64,000 bases of DNA from Alkalinema sp. FACHB-956 (GCF_014697025.1 NZ_JACJRC010000004.1:178924-242923), one strand, 5' to 3'. Shown: positions 35,172 to 45,591, numbered from the stretch's first letter. The notes: generated by a model not told the origin, from the letters alone. Program-made: numbers and translations.

Positions 35172-37979
35172 CTAAACCACTTCCGAAGTCTCTTCCACTT
35201 CTACTTGGGGTTGGGGATTGAACTGGAACAACGAGTACACTACATCACGGCGGATGTTGATCATCATTTCCAAGAACAATTCGTAGCCTTCGCTCTTATA
35301 TTCAATCAATGGATCCTTTTGGCCATAGCCCCGCAGCCCCACTGACTCCCGCAGGCCGTCCATCCCTTGCAGGTGCTCCCGCCAGAGGGTATCAATCCGT
35401 TGCAGGATGAAGAATCGTTCTGCTTGGCGCATTAGACCGGGCTGGAGTTGATCGATTTCCACTTCCTTGAGGTCGTAGGCAATCCGGATCTGCTCATGCA
35501 TGAAGGTCTTAATTTCTGCCATGGACAGGTCGATTAATTGCTCAGGTTTGAGATCTGCGAGCAGATAGACAAACTCCTGGGTTTTGGACACCAGCTTGTC
35601 CAGTTCCCATTCTTCGGAGGGCAGTTCGGGATTGATATACGCTTCCACGATGTCATCCATGGTGCGTTCGGCGTATTCAATCACCAATTCCTTCAGGTCT
35701 TGTTGTTCGAGCACCCGACGACGGACGGCGTAAATGGCTTTCCGCTGGTTGTTCATCACTTCGTCGTATTCAAAGACCTGCTTCCGGATGTCGTAGTAGT
35801 AGGTTTCAACCTTCTTCTGCGCCCCTTCCAGCGATCGTGTGAGCATTCCTGACTCGATCGGCATATCTTCTTCCACGCGGAAGGCATTCATCAAGCCTGC
35901 CACCCGATCGCCGCCAAAAATCCGCAACAGGTTGTCCTGCAAACTCAGGAAGAACTTGGTGGTACCGGGGTCACCCTGCCGCCCAGCCCGACCGCGCAAC
36001 TGGTTATCGATCCGGCGGGATTCGTGCCGCTCTGTCCCGATTACATGCAGCCCCCCTAGGTTGACCACTTCTTCGTGTTCCCGATCGGTGAAGCTATCGT
36101 ACTCACCGCGAATCTTTTTATAGGCTTTCCGCAGGGCTTGGATCACCGGGTCTTCCGTAGGTGCTTTTTCCGCTGCCGTGGCGATCTTATCTTCCGCTTC
36201 CAGTTCCGCTAGGCTGCGTTCGCCGTACTCCTTCACAGCGAGATCAACGGCAGCTCGCAGCAGATCTTCCGCTTCCTTAGAAATTTCGATCGGGAAAATT
36301 TCAGGACTGGCTTTCCAGGTTTTCACCTTGCGTCCAGCCCCAAAGCCTTGGCCACCCTCGCGACCACCGGGGACAAAGCCCTGTCCGGCAAAGTCCATGT
36401 CATCTTCCGGCGCAACAATCCGGGGCATGAAATACTCCCGAATTTTTAACCGCGACATATAGTCGGAGTTCCCACCCAGGATGATGTCCGTTCCCCGACC
36501 GGCCATGTTGGTTGCGATCGTCACTTGGCCTTTGCGTCCGGCCTGAGCGACAATTTCCGATTCCCGTTCTACATTTTCAGGTTTGGCGTTCAGCAGGTTA
36601 TGGGGCACCCGCAGTTCCGCCAGCAAACCGGAGAGCAGTTCCGATTTTTCCACACTAGTGGTGCCCACCAGCACAGGTCGCCCGCTTTCGTGCATTTCAG
36701 CGCATTCCTGGGCGATCGCTTGCCACTTGGCTGGCTCCGTTTTGTACACCACATCAGAGAGATCCTTCCGCTGCCGGGTGCGGTTGGTGGGAATAATCGT
36801 TACTTCCAGGTTGTAGATTTTTTCAAATTCCGCTTCTTCCGTTTTGGCGGTTCCCGTCATTCCGGCTAACTTGGGATACAGCAGGAAGAAGTTTTGGTAG
36901 GTGATGCTGGCCAGGGTCTGGGTTTCGTTTTGGATTTCCACCCGTTCTTTGGCTTCGATCGCTTGGTGCAGGCCATCACTCCAGCGCCGACCCGGCATCA
37001 CCCGCCCGGTAAACTCATCCACAATGACAATTTCATCATTGCGGACGATGTAGTTCACATCTTTGATAAACAGTTCTTTTGCCTTGATGGCATTGAAAAT
37101 GTAGTGCGCCCAGGGATCTTTGGGATCAAACAGATCTTTGACGCCTAGGAGTTGTTCTGCCTCGATGAAGCCTTCGTCGGTGAGGAGAATGTTCCGCTGC
37201 TTCTCATCTACCTCGTAATGGTCATCCTTATTCATCCGTAAGGCGACTTCTGCCGCGCCCATGTATTTCTCCGTGGGACGCTCCACTTGACCGGAAATAA
37301 TCAGCGGGGTGCGGGCTTCATCAATCAGGACGGAATCCACTTCATCGATGACGCAGTAATTGAAGGGGCGCTGCACCACCTCCTGCATCGAGGTCGCCAT
37401 GTTATCCCGCAGGTAGTCAAATCCCAATTCGCTGTTGGTGGCATAGGTGACGTCGCAGGCATAGTTGCGTCGCCGTTCCTCCGGAGTCATACTCTGCTGG
37501 ATCAGCCCTACGCTCAACCCGAGGAAGCGGTGCACCTGTCCCATCCATTCTGCATCCCGGCGAGCCAGGTAATCATTCACCGTCACCACATGCACCCCCC
37601 GTCCCGTCAGGGCGTTGAGGTAAGCAGGCAGGGTGGATACTAGGGTTTTGCCTTCCCCGGTCTTCATTTCAGCAATTTGGCCATTGTGCAGAACGATACC
37701 GCCCAGCATCTGCACATCAAAGTGGCGCATTCCCAGGACACGCTTCCCGGCCTCCCGCACGACGGCGAAGGCTTCGGGCAACAGATCGTCGAGCATCTGT
37801 TTGCGCTCGTTGTCGTTTTTGGCCTTGTCCAGTCGCTGCCGAAACTCTGCCGTTTTCGCCACGAGTTCCTGATCCGACAGGGGAGCGATCTCCTCTTCTA
37901 GGAGTTTGATTTCTGTAACGATCGGTTGGAACTTTTTGAGCTTACGGGCATTGGGGTCGCCCAAAAGAGCTTTCAGCAT
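35172..37979 (-). CDS. secA: Preprotein translocase ATPase SecA
   Basis: This 935-residue SecA begins [20 protein letters not shown]. Walker A is MKTGEGKT (about residues 105-112), with [13 protein letters not shown], the preprotein cross-linking domain, NMAGRGTDI and the [13 protein letters not shown] all visible. As in other cyanobacterial SecA there is an insertion ([17 protein letters not shown]) and the C-terminus lacks the zinc-binding Cys motif. It drives protein export through SecYEG at plasma and thylakoid membranes. ATG at 37979 is chosen; the longer open frame upstream is not family-like. It lies directly downstream of cpcD. Confidence 0.98.
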   Translation of the reverse strand: MLKALLGDPNARKLKKFQPIVTEIKLLEEEIAPLSDQELVAKTAEFRQRLDKAKNDNERKQMLDDLLPEAFAVVREAGKRVLGMRHFDVQMLGGIVLHNGQIAEMKTGEGKTLVSTLPAYLNALTGRGVHVVTVNDYLARRDAEWMGQVHRFLGLSVGLIQQSMTPEERRRNYACDVTYATNSELGFDYLRDNMATSMQEVVQRPFNYCVIDEVDSVLIDEARTPLIISGQVERPTEKYMGAAEVALRMNKDDHYEVDEKQRNILLTDEGFIEAEQLLGVKDLFDPKDPWAHYIFNAIKAKELFIKDVNYIVRNDEIVIVDEFTGRVMPGRRWSDGLHQAIEAKERVEIQNETQTLASITYQNFFLLYPKLAGMTGTAKTEEAEFEKIYNLEVTIIPTNRTRQRKDLSDVVYKTEPAKWQAIAQECAEMHESGRPVLVGTTSVEKSELLSGLLAELRVPHNLLNAKPENVERESEIVAQAGRKGQVTIATNMAGRGTDIILGGNSDYMSRLKIREYFMPRIVAPEDDMDFAGQGFVPGGREGGQGFGAGRKVKTWKASPEIFPIEISKEAEDLLRAAVDLAVKEYGERSLAELEAEDKIATAAEKAPTEDPVIQALRKAYKKIRGEYDSFTDREHEEVVNLGGLHVIGTERHESRRIDNQLRGRAGRQGDPGTTKFFLSLQDNLLRIFGGDRVAGLMNAFRVEEDMPIESGMLTRSLEGAQKKVETYYYDIRKQVFEYDEVMNNQRKAIYAVRRRVLEQQDLKELVIEYAERTMDDIVEAYINPELPSEEWELDKLVSKTQEFVYLLADLKPEQLIDLSMAEIKTFMHEQIRIAYDLKEVEIDQLQPGLMRQAERFFILQRIDTLWREHLQGMDGLRESVGLRGYGQKDPLIEYKSEGYELFLEMMINIRRDVVYSLFQFNPQPQVEVEETSEVV

Positions 37980-38302
37980 GGCGGAGACTAGTGACCGTTT
38001 ATCAAGTGGATTCTTCTGATGCGATGGCGCATAGAGGCTCGAGTTTCCAGGAAACCCAAGTCTCTCAATCCTATCACTTCGTTTCCCTTGGGAACGGTAG
38101 AGATGACCGCACTCAAGCAGAACTCGGCCCACTCCCTGTGCAAAAAGCAATAAAAGTGGGATAACTCCAAGACATTAAAAATATCCAGAAGTTTTTCCCA
38201 CTGATTTTAGATTGCAACTCTGAATGACGGACTACTAGCAATCAGTAGCAGCTTTGAGCTGATGGTTGAACTGATGAGAGTACCCTCTCACTAGTTGTCG
38301 GA
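37980..38302. other. Spacer between cpcD and secA
   Basis: About 320 bases hold the secA promoter and leader. No gene, clear promoter box or strong hairpin was identified by eye. Read-through from the cpc operon into secA cannot be excluded. Confidence 0.4.
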
Positions 38303-38313
38303 CTAGTTGTCGG
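38290..38313. repeat. 12-nt direct repeat at the cpcD stop codon
   Basis: Two adjacent 12-base copies (ACTAGTTGTCGG) lie at 38290-38301 and 38302-38313; the second covers the cpcD stop codon. Confidence 0.85.
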
Positions 38314-38566
38314 ATTCCCCTTGGGCGTTTGCCGCATCGGGGCCAGCATGAATGGCTACAATTCTGCCGCCAAGACGGTTAATCCGCTGCATCACTTCGT
38401 TCATCCGGTTAAAGGGCACCTGAATCAACGTTGTGCTGCTCTTGCGAATTTCGTGGTTGTTTTGGGCAGTTTGCTCACTCTGCCGTAGCCCTTCCACTTC
38501 ATACACAAAGGTGCGATTGTTGGACGTGGTGCTAGAAGCTCGGGTGAGAACAGATTGTCCAAGCAT
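38303..38566 (-). CDS. cpcD: Phycobilisome rod-capping linker CpcD
   Basis: The 87-residue protein is a single CpcD-like domain (TFVYEVEGLRQSEQT; STTLIQVPFNRMNEVMQRIN; GGRIVAIH). This small linker caps the distal end of phycocyanin rods. An AGGAGG site lies eight bases before the ATG. It is the last recognised gene of the cpc operon; no cpcE/cpcF lyase genes follow. Confidence 0.95.
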   Translation of the reverse strand: MLGQSVLTRASSTTSNNRTFVYEVEGLRQSEQTAQNNHEIRKSSTTLIQVPFNRMNEVMQRINRLGGRIVAIHAGPDAANAQGESDN

Positions 38567-38600
38567 GCAAATAACCTCCTGAATACGCTGAGGACTAAAC

Positions 38601-39470
38601 TTATTGAGCGAGGGTTACGCTGGCTACTTTGCCGCCCAATTGGTTAATGCGTTGGAGTGTGCTCGACAATTGATCGTAGGGCACCACAAATTCGGTGTTG
38701 CTACGACGCACTCGAGGATAGCGAGGCAGGGAAATGCCCGATACTTCGATGCGGTACAGTCGAGTTCCGGTTCCGTACATCGGGACTGCAAAGGCTCGGC
38801 TGGGCGCAACGCTCCGAGTCGCTGGTTTGTAAGAGAACCCAGCACCTGCACCCGAAGGGCTGACGACTGCCGAGGCAGAATTGCGAGCCAGTTCCGTTGC
38901 TAGACGCGACGAAGCCCCACCCACTTGGGAGCGATCGCTGGTCGCATAGCCACGATACAGTTTGAACATCCGGGTGAAACCAACCATTTTCTGGCCAGTT
39001 TGGGTGGAAAATCCCCGATAGTAAGGTACGATGTTGTCCCCAAAGCTGGCATCGTATTCATTGGAATCAATGAAGGAATCGATGTCCGCATCGTACCCTT
39101 CGTTTTGGTAGCGATCGAGGTGTTCAATCACTTCCGCTTCATCATAGGGAGCCCGTCCCAGCAGATGTTTGAAGTTCAGCTCGATCACGCGGGTTTGGAA
39201 GTGCGGATAGAGGAACTTGTTCTTGTAGAGCTCGGATTTAGCCAAGGCGCGCACGAATTCGCGAACCGTTAATTGGCCATTCACCAAGAGGGACTCCAGC
39301 GCGGTCAAACGCTCCGAGGCCATCAGGTGATCATTGCCCAAAACCTGACGGTAAATCGCATTGATGACGACTTTTGCGTCGGTTGCCGTAAAGTTAGGAC
39401 GCAACTCGATCGGCGAAGCGTCACTAAAGGGCGCACTTCCCAAGCGAGATGCAGCAGTTGTAATTGCCAC
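38601..39470 (-). CDS. cpcC: Phycocyanin rod linker CpcC (copy 1)
   Basis: The 289-residue protein has an N-terminal pfam00427 linker domain ([44 protein letters not shown]) and a C-terminal CpcD-like domain ([29 protein letters not shown]). It joins phycocyanin hexamers in rods. The start codon is GTG with AAGGAG eight to nine bases upstream. It starts 392 bases after the copy-2 stop, a long spacer that may hold a promoter of its own. Confidence 0.95.
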   Translation of the reverse strand: MAITTAASRLGSAPFSDASPIELRPNFTATDAKVVINAIYRQVLGNDHLMASERLTALESLLVNGQLTVREFVRALAKSELYKNKFLYPHFQTRVIELNFKHLLGRAPYDEAEVIEHLDRYQNEGYDADIDSFIDSNEYDASFGDNIVPYYRGFSTQTGQKMVGFTRMFKLYRGYATSDRSQVGGASSRLATELARNSASAVVSPSGAGAGFSYKPATRSVAPSRAFAVPMYGTGTRLYRIEVSGISLPRYPRVRRSNTEFVVPYDQLSSTLQRINQLGGKVASVTLAQ

Positions 39471-39862
39471 AGCGTATTCTCCTTAAAACACAATTCAACG
39501 GTTCATCCACTGCCAATCCCATGGTGTCATGACGCGATATAATGCGCACTGAACATGCAAGGTATCAATGAGCCCACTGGGTTTGTCCAATCATCAAATT
39601 AAGTGAATGATTATCAACGCAGCAGTCGATTCAATCAGACAATAACTAATTGATTGACAAACTAGACAAACTTAATACCCTGCTATGTGCATTAATAATG
39701 CGGAATAATTGATAAGCATCATGCCGCCAAAGAATGGCAAAGAACACCTTTAGCATAACAATATCAAGAACACTCCATAGGACTGTCATTGATATCAATG
39801 ATGATGTTCTGAGTGCCTTCCGTGGCAATGCTGACTGACAGAGGATGGAACCCTATTTCCAT
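39471..39862. other. Long spacer between the two cpcC genes
   Basis: The 392-base AT-rich spacer holds no credible ORF. A perfect 14-bp palindrome (CATTGATATCAATG) is at 39787-39800, and the cpcC copy-1 ribosome site is at its other end. It could contain a processing site or a separate promoter. Confidence 0.4.
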
Positions 39863-40684
39863 TTAAGCAGGGGAAACGCTCAAAACTCGACTACCCCGTT
39901 GATTCAACCGTTGCAGCGAAGCCGACAACTGTTCGTAGGGGACGAGGTATTCACTAATACTCCGACGAATTTGAGTCGTCCGACTGCTGGCTGCTTGATT
40001 AACACGGATGCGATAGAGTTGGTTACGATCGCCGCCGGTGTTACCCGTCAGTTCACCCCCTAAGGTGGCTGGCCGCAAGGGACTCGCCAGATTCAGAGCG
40101 ACTTCTTGACTGAGGGCACCCCCCCGACGCACGTTCCCCTGGGCCCGATCGCTGTTGGCATAACCGCGATACAGTTGGAACAGGCGATTAAACCCGATCG
40201 TCGTGTGGCCCGCTTGGGTGCTGAATCCCCGATGATAGGGCACAACCATGTCGCCAAAATTCGTCTGATATTCCTGGGAATCCAAGTAAGAATTGATCTC
40301 AGCTTCATAGCCATGATCAATGTAGAGATTCACATGTTCAGAAATCTCAGCCTGATTGTAAGGCGCACGACCTAGCAAATGCTTGAAGTTCAATTCAATG
40401 AATCGCAATTGCGAGGTAGAGTAGAAAAACTTTTGGCGATACAGTTCTGAATTTGCCAGGGTTCGCACAAAGTCCCGAACACTGATATCTCCCCGACGCA
40501 GCAGGGATTCCGCACCAACCAACCGCTCCGACTGCATCAAATGTTCATTACCGAACACCTGACGGTAAGCAGCACAAATCACGGCTTGAACTTCATCTTC
40601 CGTCGCGTTCATTCGGAGTTCCGTCGGCGAAGAAGAGACAAAGGGTTCAATACCGAGTTGTTGAGCCGTCATTGAACTGGTCAT
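39863..40684 (-). CDS. cpcC2: Phycocyanin rod linker CpcC (copy 2)
   Basis: The 273-residue paralogue of copy 1 has the same two-domain plan: pfam00427 domain ([19 protein letters not shown]) and a C-terminal CpcD-like domain ([25 protein letters not shown]). Two cpcC genes in tandem are known in cyanobacteria, and allow two sequential rod positions. CAGGAGC lies just before the ATG. It is separated from cpcA by a large stem-loop. Confidence 0.95.
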   Translation of the reverse strand: MTSSMTAQQLGIEPFVSSSPTELRMNATEDEVQAVICAAYRQVFGNEHLMQSERLVGAESLLRRGDISVRDFVRTLANSELYRQKFFYSTSQLRFIELNFKHLLGRAPYNQAEISEHVNLYIDHGYEAEINSYLDSQEYQTNFGDMVVPYHRGFSTQAGHTTIGFNRLFQLYRGYANSDRAQGNVRRGGALSQEVALNLASPLRPATLGGELTGNTGGDRNQLYRIRVNQAASSRTTQIRRSISEYLVPYEQLSASLQRLNQRGSRVLSVSPA

Positions 40685-40710
40685 GATAAGCTCCTGAAAA
40701 ATTGGCTTTA

Positions 40711-40790
40711 GAAAAAGCTTGCCCAGAACATTGGCTACCTGACGATGCAGCGTTATGCGCTACACCAACAGCCATCCAACATTCTGGGCA
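40711..40790 (-). terminator. Stem-loop between cpcA and cpcC2, partial terminator
   Basis: Arms 40776-40790 and 40720-40734 (TGCCCAGAATGTTGG against CCAATGTTCTGGGCA, two mismatches) enclose a 41-base loop. On the minus strand the 3' arm is followed by AGCTTTTTCT. This is positioned to end or stabilise most cpcBA transcripts and so give less linker mRNA, as is known for cpc operons. Confidence 0.65.
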
Positions 40791-40801
40791 GGAACTAACC
40801 C

Positions 40802-41290
40802 TTAGCTCAGGGCGTTGATTGCGTAGTCGATGTAGGAGTTCGCTTCAACAGCGGGATCTCCAGACAGACCATGGTTAGCCTTGACATACTTCAGGGCTTC
40901 AACGTACCAGCTAGGAGACAGGTCGAAGATCCGGTTGATTTCAGCGACACCTGCGATCAGGTAGTCATCCATGGGGCCAGTACCACCAGCGATCAGGCAG
41001 TAGGTGACCATGCGGATGTAGTAACCGATGTCACGAGCGCACTTGTCTTTACCGCGTTGGGTAGAAGCAAAGTTGTTGCCCGACATGGTGGTGGTGTAGG
41101 GGAAGCGTTGGTAAACAGCGTTTGCTGCACCATCAGCCAAGGACTTAGCTTTGCTGCTGAGTGCTTTCGCAGCTTCTAAGCTAGCAGCAGCTTGACGGTA
41201 GCGACCAAATGCAACTTGCAGTTCAACGGAGCTGAGGTAACGTCCTTGAGAATCTGCTGCAGCAACTGCTTCGGTAAGGGGAGTTTTCAT
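40802..41290 (-). CDS. cpcA: C-phycocyanin alpha subunit
   Basis: This canonical 162-residue CpcA begins [20 protein letters not shown], with the bilin-binding Cys84 in [11 protein letters not shown] and the ending [14 protein letters not shown]. It assembles with CpcB into phycocyanin hexamers of the phycobilisome rod. It is 131 bases downstream of cpcB. Confidence 0.98.
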   Translation of the reverse strand: MKTPLTEAVAAADSQGRYLSSVELQVAFGRYRQAAASLEAAKALSSKAKSLADGAANAVYQRFPYTTTMSGNNFASTQRGKDKCARDIGYYIRMVTYCLIAGGTGPMDDYLIAGVAEINRIFDLSPSWYVEALKYVKANHGLSGDPAVEANSYIDYAINALS

Positions 41291-41329
41291 ATTCGACTAA
41301 AGCCTCTTAATGAAATGTTTGCACATTAC

Positions 41330-41362
41330 CCAGTGCGAGCTCTATCAAGCTCACATCACTGG
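41330..41362 (-). promoter_or_regulatory. Stem-loop in cpcB-cpcA spacer
   Basis: Outer arms CCAGTG (41330-41335) and CACTGG (41357-41362) enclose inner arms GAGCT / AGCTC (41337-41341 and 41348-41352). It may stabilise or process the cpcBA mRNA; there is no T tract, so it is not a terminator. Confidence 0.5.
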
Positions 41363-41420
41363 ACAGAAATGTCGTAAACCAAATAAGGAATACTTTGAGG
41401 GCCTCTAGAAACCTCGGTTT

Positions 41421-41939
41421 CTAGCCGACAGCAGCAGCAGCGCGATCGAAGTAGCCACCCAGTTCAGCCATCAAGGAGCTGCAATCGCCTTGGGTTACAC
41501 CCGCGCGATCGTTAGCAATGCCGATTGCCGTAGCCTTCATTTTGTTGACAGCTTCAGCAACGGAACCACCGGGCACACCCAGAGCCAAGTAGGTTTCGCG
41601 CAGACCGTTCAGGCAGCGATCGTCCAGAACGCTAGCATCGCCAGTGAACACAGCGTAGGTCACATAGCGCAGAACGATGTCCATATCGCGCAAGCAAGCA
41701 GCCATCCGACGGTTGGTGTAGGCATTCCCACCCGGTGCAATCAGTTGAGGCTGTTCATCGAACAATGCACGAGCTGCATTCGCAACAATCGTAGACGCAT
41801 TACCCGTAATGCGGTTAACCACATCCATCCGCTTCGGGCCATCTTTCACCATAGCCAGCAATGCATCGATTTGAGCATCGCTAACATAATCACCACGAGC
41901 ATCTGCTTGAGCAACTACTTTTGTAAATGCATCTAACAT
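41421..41939 (-). CDS. cpcB: C-phycocyanin beta subunit
   Basis: This canonical 172-residue CpcB begins [20 protein letters not shown]. The bilin sites are Cys82 (MAACLRDMD) and Cys153 (TQGDCSSL), and Asn72, the site of methylation in the family, is present. GGGAG lies eight bases before the ATG. It is the first gene of the cpc operon. Confidence 0.98.
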   Translation of the reverse strand: MLDAFTKVVAQADARGDYVSDAQIDALLAMVKDGPKRMDVVNRITGNASTIVANAARALFDEQPQLIAPGGNAYTNRRMAACLRDMDIVLRYVTYAVFTGDASVLDDRCLNGLRETYLALGVPGGSVAEAVNKMKATAIGIANDRAGVTQGDCSSLMAELGGYFDRAAAAVG

Positions 41940-42109
41940 GCAATTTTCTCCCTATTTAAAGGCGTTTATACCCTAGCCTCCCCAAAACTCCCCCAGTGTC
42001 TTCTGTCTATTCCCACTGGCAAGGCTTATTTGACGGTGTAGCCCAGGGCTGGAGCCGTGAAAGACTCAAAACTGTGAGCAAACATACAAACAAGCACCAC
42101 AAAAGTGGT

Positions 42110-42138
42110 ATCATAGACATAACTTAACAAAAAGTCAC
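42110..42138 (-). promoter_or_regulatory. Candidate cpc operon promoter
   Basis: On the minus strand GTGACT (42133-42138) is followed, after a 17-base spacer, by TATGAT (42110-42115), a plausible sigma-70 promoter. It would give a leader of about 165 bases. A 5-bp hairpin ACCAC-TTTT-GTGGT starts directly after the -10 box. Confidence 0.5.
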
Positions 42139-42144
42139 TTGAGG

Positions 42145-42183
42145 AACTTGGACTCTGGCTTAGCAGAGCTCAGAGTTCAAGTT
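42145..42183. promoter_or_regulatory. Inverted repeat just upstream of the cpc -35 box
   Basis: Arms AACTTGGACTCTG (42145-42157) and CAGAGTTCAAGTT (42171-42183) match at 12 of 13 positions with a 13-base loop. It begins seven bases behind the candidate -35 hexamer. This is where an activator could bind; no T tract follows. Confidence 0.5.
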
Positions 42184-42629
42184 GGTTCTTAACCAGGTGA
42201 TTTTGATTTAATCAGGTTGTTTGTGCAATCGATGTGCAATTTAATGAGAAACATTGTGTAAATTTGTAAAGTCTAACAGGGTCTGTGTATCGTAATTGAT
42301 CCTGCTTGGCTGCAAGGAATGTGTGCCCCACCTCATTTGTTGGCTAAATAGCTTGCCAAAGGATCTCCTTTCCTGTAGGAGATTATCGTTTTCGAGTTTA
42401 CATATCAGTCTATGGGGCCGGAGATCGGCAACGGTTAGGGGGTTCCTGCTGAAGAATGAATGTAACAGTCAACCATAACAATGTGAAGAATGATTGATTA
42501 GTTTTTGGTCATTGTTGTATTCCTTCACAATTTGGGTCACAGTAAAGTCGAAATTAAGCTGTCATCCATCGGAAAAAGTTGCAATTAAGGCAGACTCAAG
42601 GACGTTGTCCTAATGTAAATCTTTTTTCT

Positions 42630-44657
42630 CTAGTGACTTGTTTCGGATTGGGTACAAGCGTTAACACGCTTTAATCGATTAAAAATCCGATCGAATAGAT
42701 CAATGCCTGCAACCGGTTTACACAGGTAATCATCGGCCCCGACTAAAAATGCCTGATGCTGGGTGCGAGAATCTGCAAAAACGGTCAGGAAGATAACGGG
42801 TAACCGTTGCCAGCGTGGATCACTGCGTAGAACTTGGCAGAGTTCCAATCCGCTCATGCCGGGCATCTGAATATCGAGTACCACTGCGTCGGGCTGAATT
42901 GTTTCTAAAACGCTCCAAAGTTGTTGGGCATCATTCAAGGTAGAGACTGAAAGTCCCAACGATTGCAGTTGAGTGGTGAGGGTGCGTAACACGATCGGAT
43001 CATCATCCACTAACAAAATACGAGTTTCGGGGGGTAAATGGCGTTGCTGAGACGTCGCCCGCACTGCATTGAGAATACTTTGGGGGGATGAGAGCCGTGA
43101 CAGAATACAAGTTCCACCCTGGCGAATAATTTCTAGCCGCTCATCACAGGTGTTGACATTGGCAAGTACCACCGTAGGCACCGTAGGATACTGCAGCGCA
43201 AATTCCTTTAAAAAGGCCAGACTCTCTGAAGCGGGGTCGAGACCTATACCCCGTGCTGTCGGGACACAACCCAAAATCAGCCCTGTGGGTGTGCAATCAG
43301 ACGCGGGATGGGAGGCGTAAGCTTTAGGGGCTTGTTGTTGTTGGAGCCAAGCTTGGGCCTCGGCCAGAGTCCCAAAGATTTTGGTCTGGAGTCCTTGCTG
43401 AATCCCCAACCGCGCTAATTTCTCCTGCATGTGGGAATCGGGATCAACGATGAGTAAACAATCCGTTGCGATCGTGGGAGTGGAGTCGGTGAGGGATGAA
43501 TCGAGGGTTTGGCCCAGTTGATCCACGAGAGTTTGTAAATGGCTGGCATCGTCCGTTTCCAAGACCACGTCACTATGGAGCCACTGTTCCAGTTCCCGTG
43601 CAATTTCCATGCCTGCAAATCGTCCTAACGTTCCCAAGGTTCCCGCTAGGGTATGGGCTGCGCGGTTGGCTTGTTCCTGTTGATGAGGCCGCAAGGGGTG
43701 ATCCTGTAATTCGGAGACCACTTCTTGCAGCATCTGAAACTGTTCACGAATCTTGGCTTGGCTTTCCAACCAAATTTGATCGAGTAAGGTTTGGTATTGC
43801 TGTTGTGGGTTGGGGCGATCGGCTAGGGGCTCCTGGGGAGGGCGAGGCACTGCCCAAAGGGAGGAACTGGAACGGTGTCCATTGTTGGTCGATGGATCTG
43901 TCGTTTCTAATTGACTCCAAGGGCCCGTGGCACTTAAAGCAGGTACCAGAGTTTCCTGGAGCGACTCTTCGATCGACGGTGTGTCCATCGGTTTCAGGTA
44001 GTAACCGCGTCCGTGGGCCGTGGAAATCAAATCCGGCGGAGCCCCCACCGCTGTCAACTTTTGTCGGAGTCGCCGAATGTGCGATCGCACGGTCGCATCG
44101 ACCGGAAATTCCGCTGATGACCACAGACTTTCTAAAATCTCTTCGTTGCTGAAAACATGATGGCTTTCACGCAGCATTAATTCCAGCAGGGCATATTCCT
44201 TCGCACTGAGATTCAGGAGTTGCCCTTGGTAAGTTACTTCACAATTGCTGGGATTGAGCCACAGATCCCCCCAAATCAGGATGGGCAACGGATTACTGCT
44301 GCTCCGTCGGAGGAGGGCTCGAATGCGGGCAATCAGTTCAGCTTCGTCAAAGGGTTTGGTGACATAGTCATCGGCCCCGGCATCTAACCCTGTGATGCGA
44401 GCAATGGCCGTATTTTGGGCTGCGAGCAATAAAATTGGGGTGGTGTCTCCTGTAGCCCGGAGGCGTTGGCATAGGCTGATCCCGTCTAACTGGGGCAATT
44501 CTACGTTCAGAATGAGCAAATCATATTCATAGGTTGAAGCGTACTCCCACCCAGACAGCCCATCTGCGACCCCATCGATCGCATAGTGATGTTCCAACAA
44601 TCGCTGGGTCAGGAGTTTACTAACGGTTGGATCATCCTCCACCAATAAAATTCGCAT
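42630..44657 (-). CDS. Multi-domain response regulator (REC-wHTH-Hpt-REC-REC)
   Basis: The 675-residue protein contains, in order, an OmpR-like REC (residues about 1-120), a winged HTH (about 128-222, VDATVRSHIRRLRQKL), an Hpt-like domain (HTLAGTLGTLGRFAG), a degenerate REC and an intact C-terminal REC (LVDDDP, LDIQMPGMSG, KPV). In the first REC the phosphoacceptor position is Asn51 (LLILNVELP) although VEDD and TKPFD remain. In the middle REC the phosphoacceptor Asp is also lost. ATG at 44657 is the start, seven bases after the stop of a CheY-like gene, so the two are an operon. Confidence 0.9.
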   Translation of the reverse strand: MRILLVEDDPTVSKLLTQRLLEHHYAIDGVADGLSGWEYASTYEYDLLILNVELPQLDGISLCQRLRATGDTTPILLLAAQNTAIARITGLDAGADDYVTKPFDEAELIARIRALLRRSSSNPLPILIWGDLWLNPSNCEVTYQGQLLNLSAKEYALLELMLRESHHVFSNEEILESLWSSAEFPVDATVRSHIRRLRQKLTAVGAPPDLISTAHGRGYYLKPMDTPSIEESLQETLVPALSATGPWSQLETTDPSTNNGHRSSSSLWAVPRPPQEPLADRPNPQQQYQTLLDQIWLESQAKIREQFQMLQEVVSELQDHPLRPHQQEQANRAAHTLAGTLGTLGRFAGMEIARELEQWLHSDVVLETDDASHLQTLVDQLGQTLDSSLTDSTPTIATDCLLIVDPDSHMQEKLARLGIQQGLQTKIFGTLAEAQAWLQQQQAPKAYASHPASDCTPTGLILGCVPTARGIGLDPASESLAFLKEFALQYPTVPTVVLANVNTCDERLEIIRQGGTCILSRLSSPQSILNAVRATSQQRHLPPETRILLVDDDPIVLRTLTTQLQSLGLSVSTLNDAQQLWSVLETIQPDAVVLDIQMPGMSGLELCQVLRSDPRWQRLPVIFLTVFADSRTQHQAFLVGADDYLCKPVAGIDLFDRIFNRLKRVNACTQSETSH

Positions 44658-44664
44658 CAAGAAC

Positions 44665-45039
44665 CTACCAATTCAATAGCTTGGTAATTTGCCCTGCTAA
44701 TTCCAGTGCATTAAACGGTTTGGTAATGACCCCGTTTCCCCCTAGGTGATTGAGTCTATGGTGTTCGATCGTAGTTGTGATTCCAGTCAAAAAAATCACT
44801 GGAATGGATTGAGTGCTGGGATGTTGCTGTAGCGATCGAAACGTAGCTACACCATCCATGTTGGGCATCATCACATCGAGCAGAATGACATCGGGCTGTT
44901 CGATCTGAGCTGTAAGGATTCCTTCTATCCCAGAACTGGCAACCAAGACATCCCAATTACCTACCATGGGAAGGCCAAGCTGCACGACTTTTCGAATAGA
45001 TTCTTCATCATCAATTATTAAAACGCGCTTAATGGTCAT
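44665..45039 (-). CDS. CheY-like single-domain response regulator
   Basis: The 124-residue REC domain has LIIDDEESIR (acidic pair), the phosphoacceptor Asp in VILLDVMMPNMDG, Thr in LTGITT and Lys in ITKPFN. It has no output domain. It directly precedes the multi-domain regulator in the same transcript, and phosphate transfer between them through the Hpt domain is conceivable (inference). The partner kinase is not in the window. Confidence 0.93.
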   Translation of the reverse strand: MTIKRVLIIDDEESIRKVVQLGLPMVGNWDVLVASSGIEGILTAQIEQPDVILLDVMMPNMDGVATFRSLQQHPSTQSIPVIFLTGITTTIEHHRLNHLGGNGVITKPFNALELAGQITKLLNW

Positions 45040-45559
45040 GGGGAAAGCATGATTTCAGAGGTCTTGCTACCATTAGCGCTTCTAACAAGCAGGATTTGTT
45101 GCGATGAATACCAGCATTTCTGAACAGAATCTCCTAGAAGATAATCAATCGATGATCAATTAGGACGTGAACAATTCAAGCCAACAACCATCTAAGTCAG
45201 GGACAAGCCAAGTCAGAAATCAACTAGGCCAAAAACTCAGATTGCTCTAGCCTAAAATCAGCCAATGACTCAGGTGATAAACCGAAATCAACGATCGAAC
45301 ACGTCATGCTGACGATCGTGATCCAGTTGCCCATTGATATTCACTCCCACGCCACGTGTGGCCTGTTACACAATAATTTATTAAGGATCTGGCAAGAAAT
45401 GAAAAGATGATTTACAAAAATTAATAGATAGAGAAATTATCTGAGGACAATCAGCTTTGCTTCAACTAAACCGATATCGTCTTCTACTCATCAATTAATT
45501 TTAAATTCCATGGAGATCTGATTCAGATGGGGATGGTCGGTATCGTTGTCGTATAAAAC
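45040..45559. other. Intergenic region behind psbA, no gene seen
   Basis: About 520 bases lie between the CheY-like gene start and the psbA terminator. No gene or clear regulatory element was recognised. The promoter of the two response regulators must lie here. Confidence 0.4.
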
Positions 45560-45591
45560 AGCTAACCATGCAAAAAGCTAACCATGCAAAA
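45560..45591. repeat. 16-nt direct repeat overlapping psbA terminator
   Basis: Two identical adjacent units (AGCTAACCATGCAAAA) lie at 45560-45575 and 45576-45591; the second runs into the psbA terminator stem. Confidence 0.85.

Larger units (their letters stand above)
41940..42629. other. cpc promoter and leader region
   Basis: About 690 bases precede cpcB on the minus strand, and no gene is seen. It contains the candidate promoter at 42110-42138, an inverted repeat at 42145-42183 and a small hairpin at 42096-42109 at the expected transcript start. A direct pair of TTTACA hexamers, 8 bases apart, lies at about 42254-42267 further upstream. Confidence 0.6.

Noticed and set aside
37980..38150. 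Upstream extension of the secA reading frame (57 codons)
   Set aside because: SecA families begin at MLKALLGDP; the extension is not family-like.
39646..39828. Minus-strand ORF of 60 codons in the cpcC spacer
   Set aside because: No ribosome site; its hydrophobic look comes from AT-rich non-coding sequence, and it holds a palindrome.
42250..42270. HLR1 (RpaB) site upstream of cpcB
   Set aside because: Two TTTACA hexamers are present, but their 8-base period does not fit the HLR1 spacing I know (10 bases).
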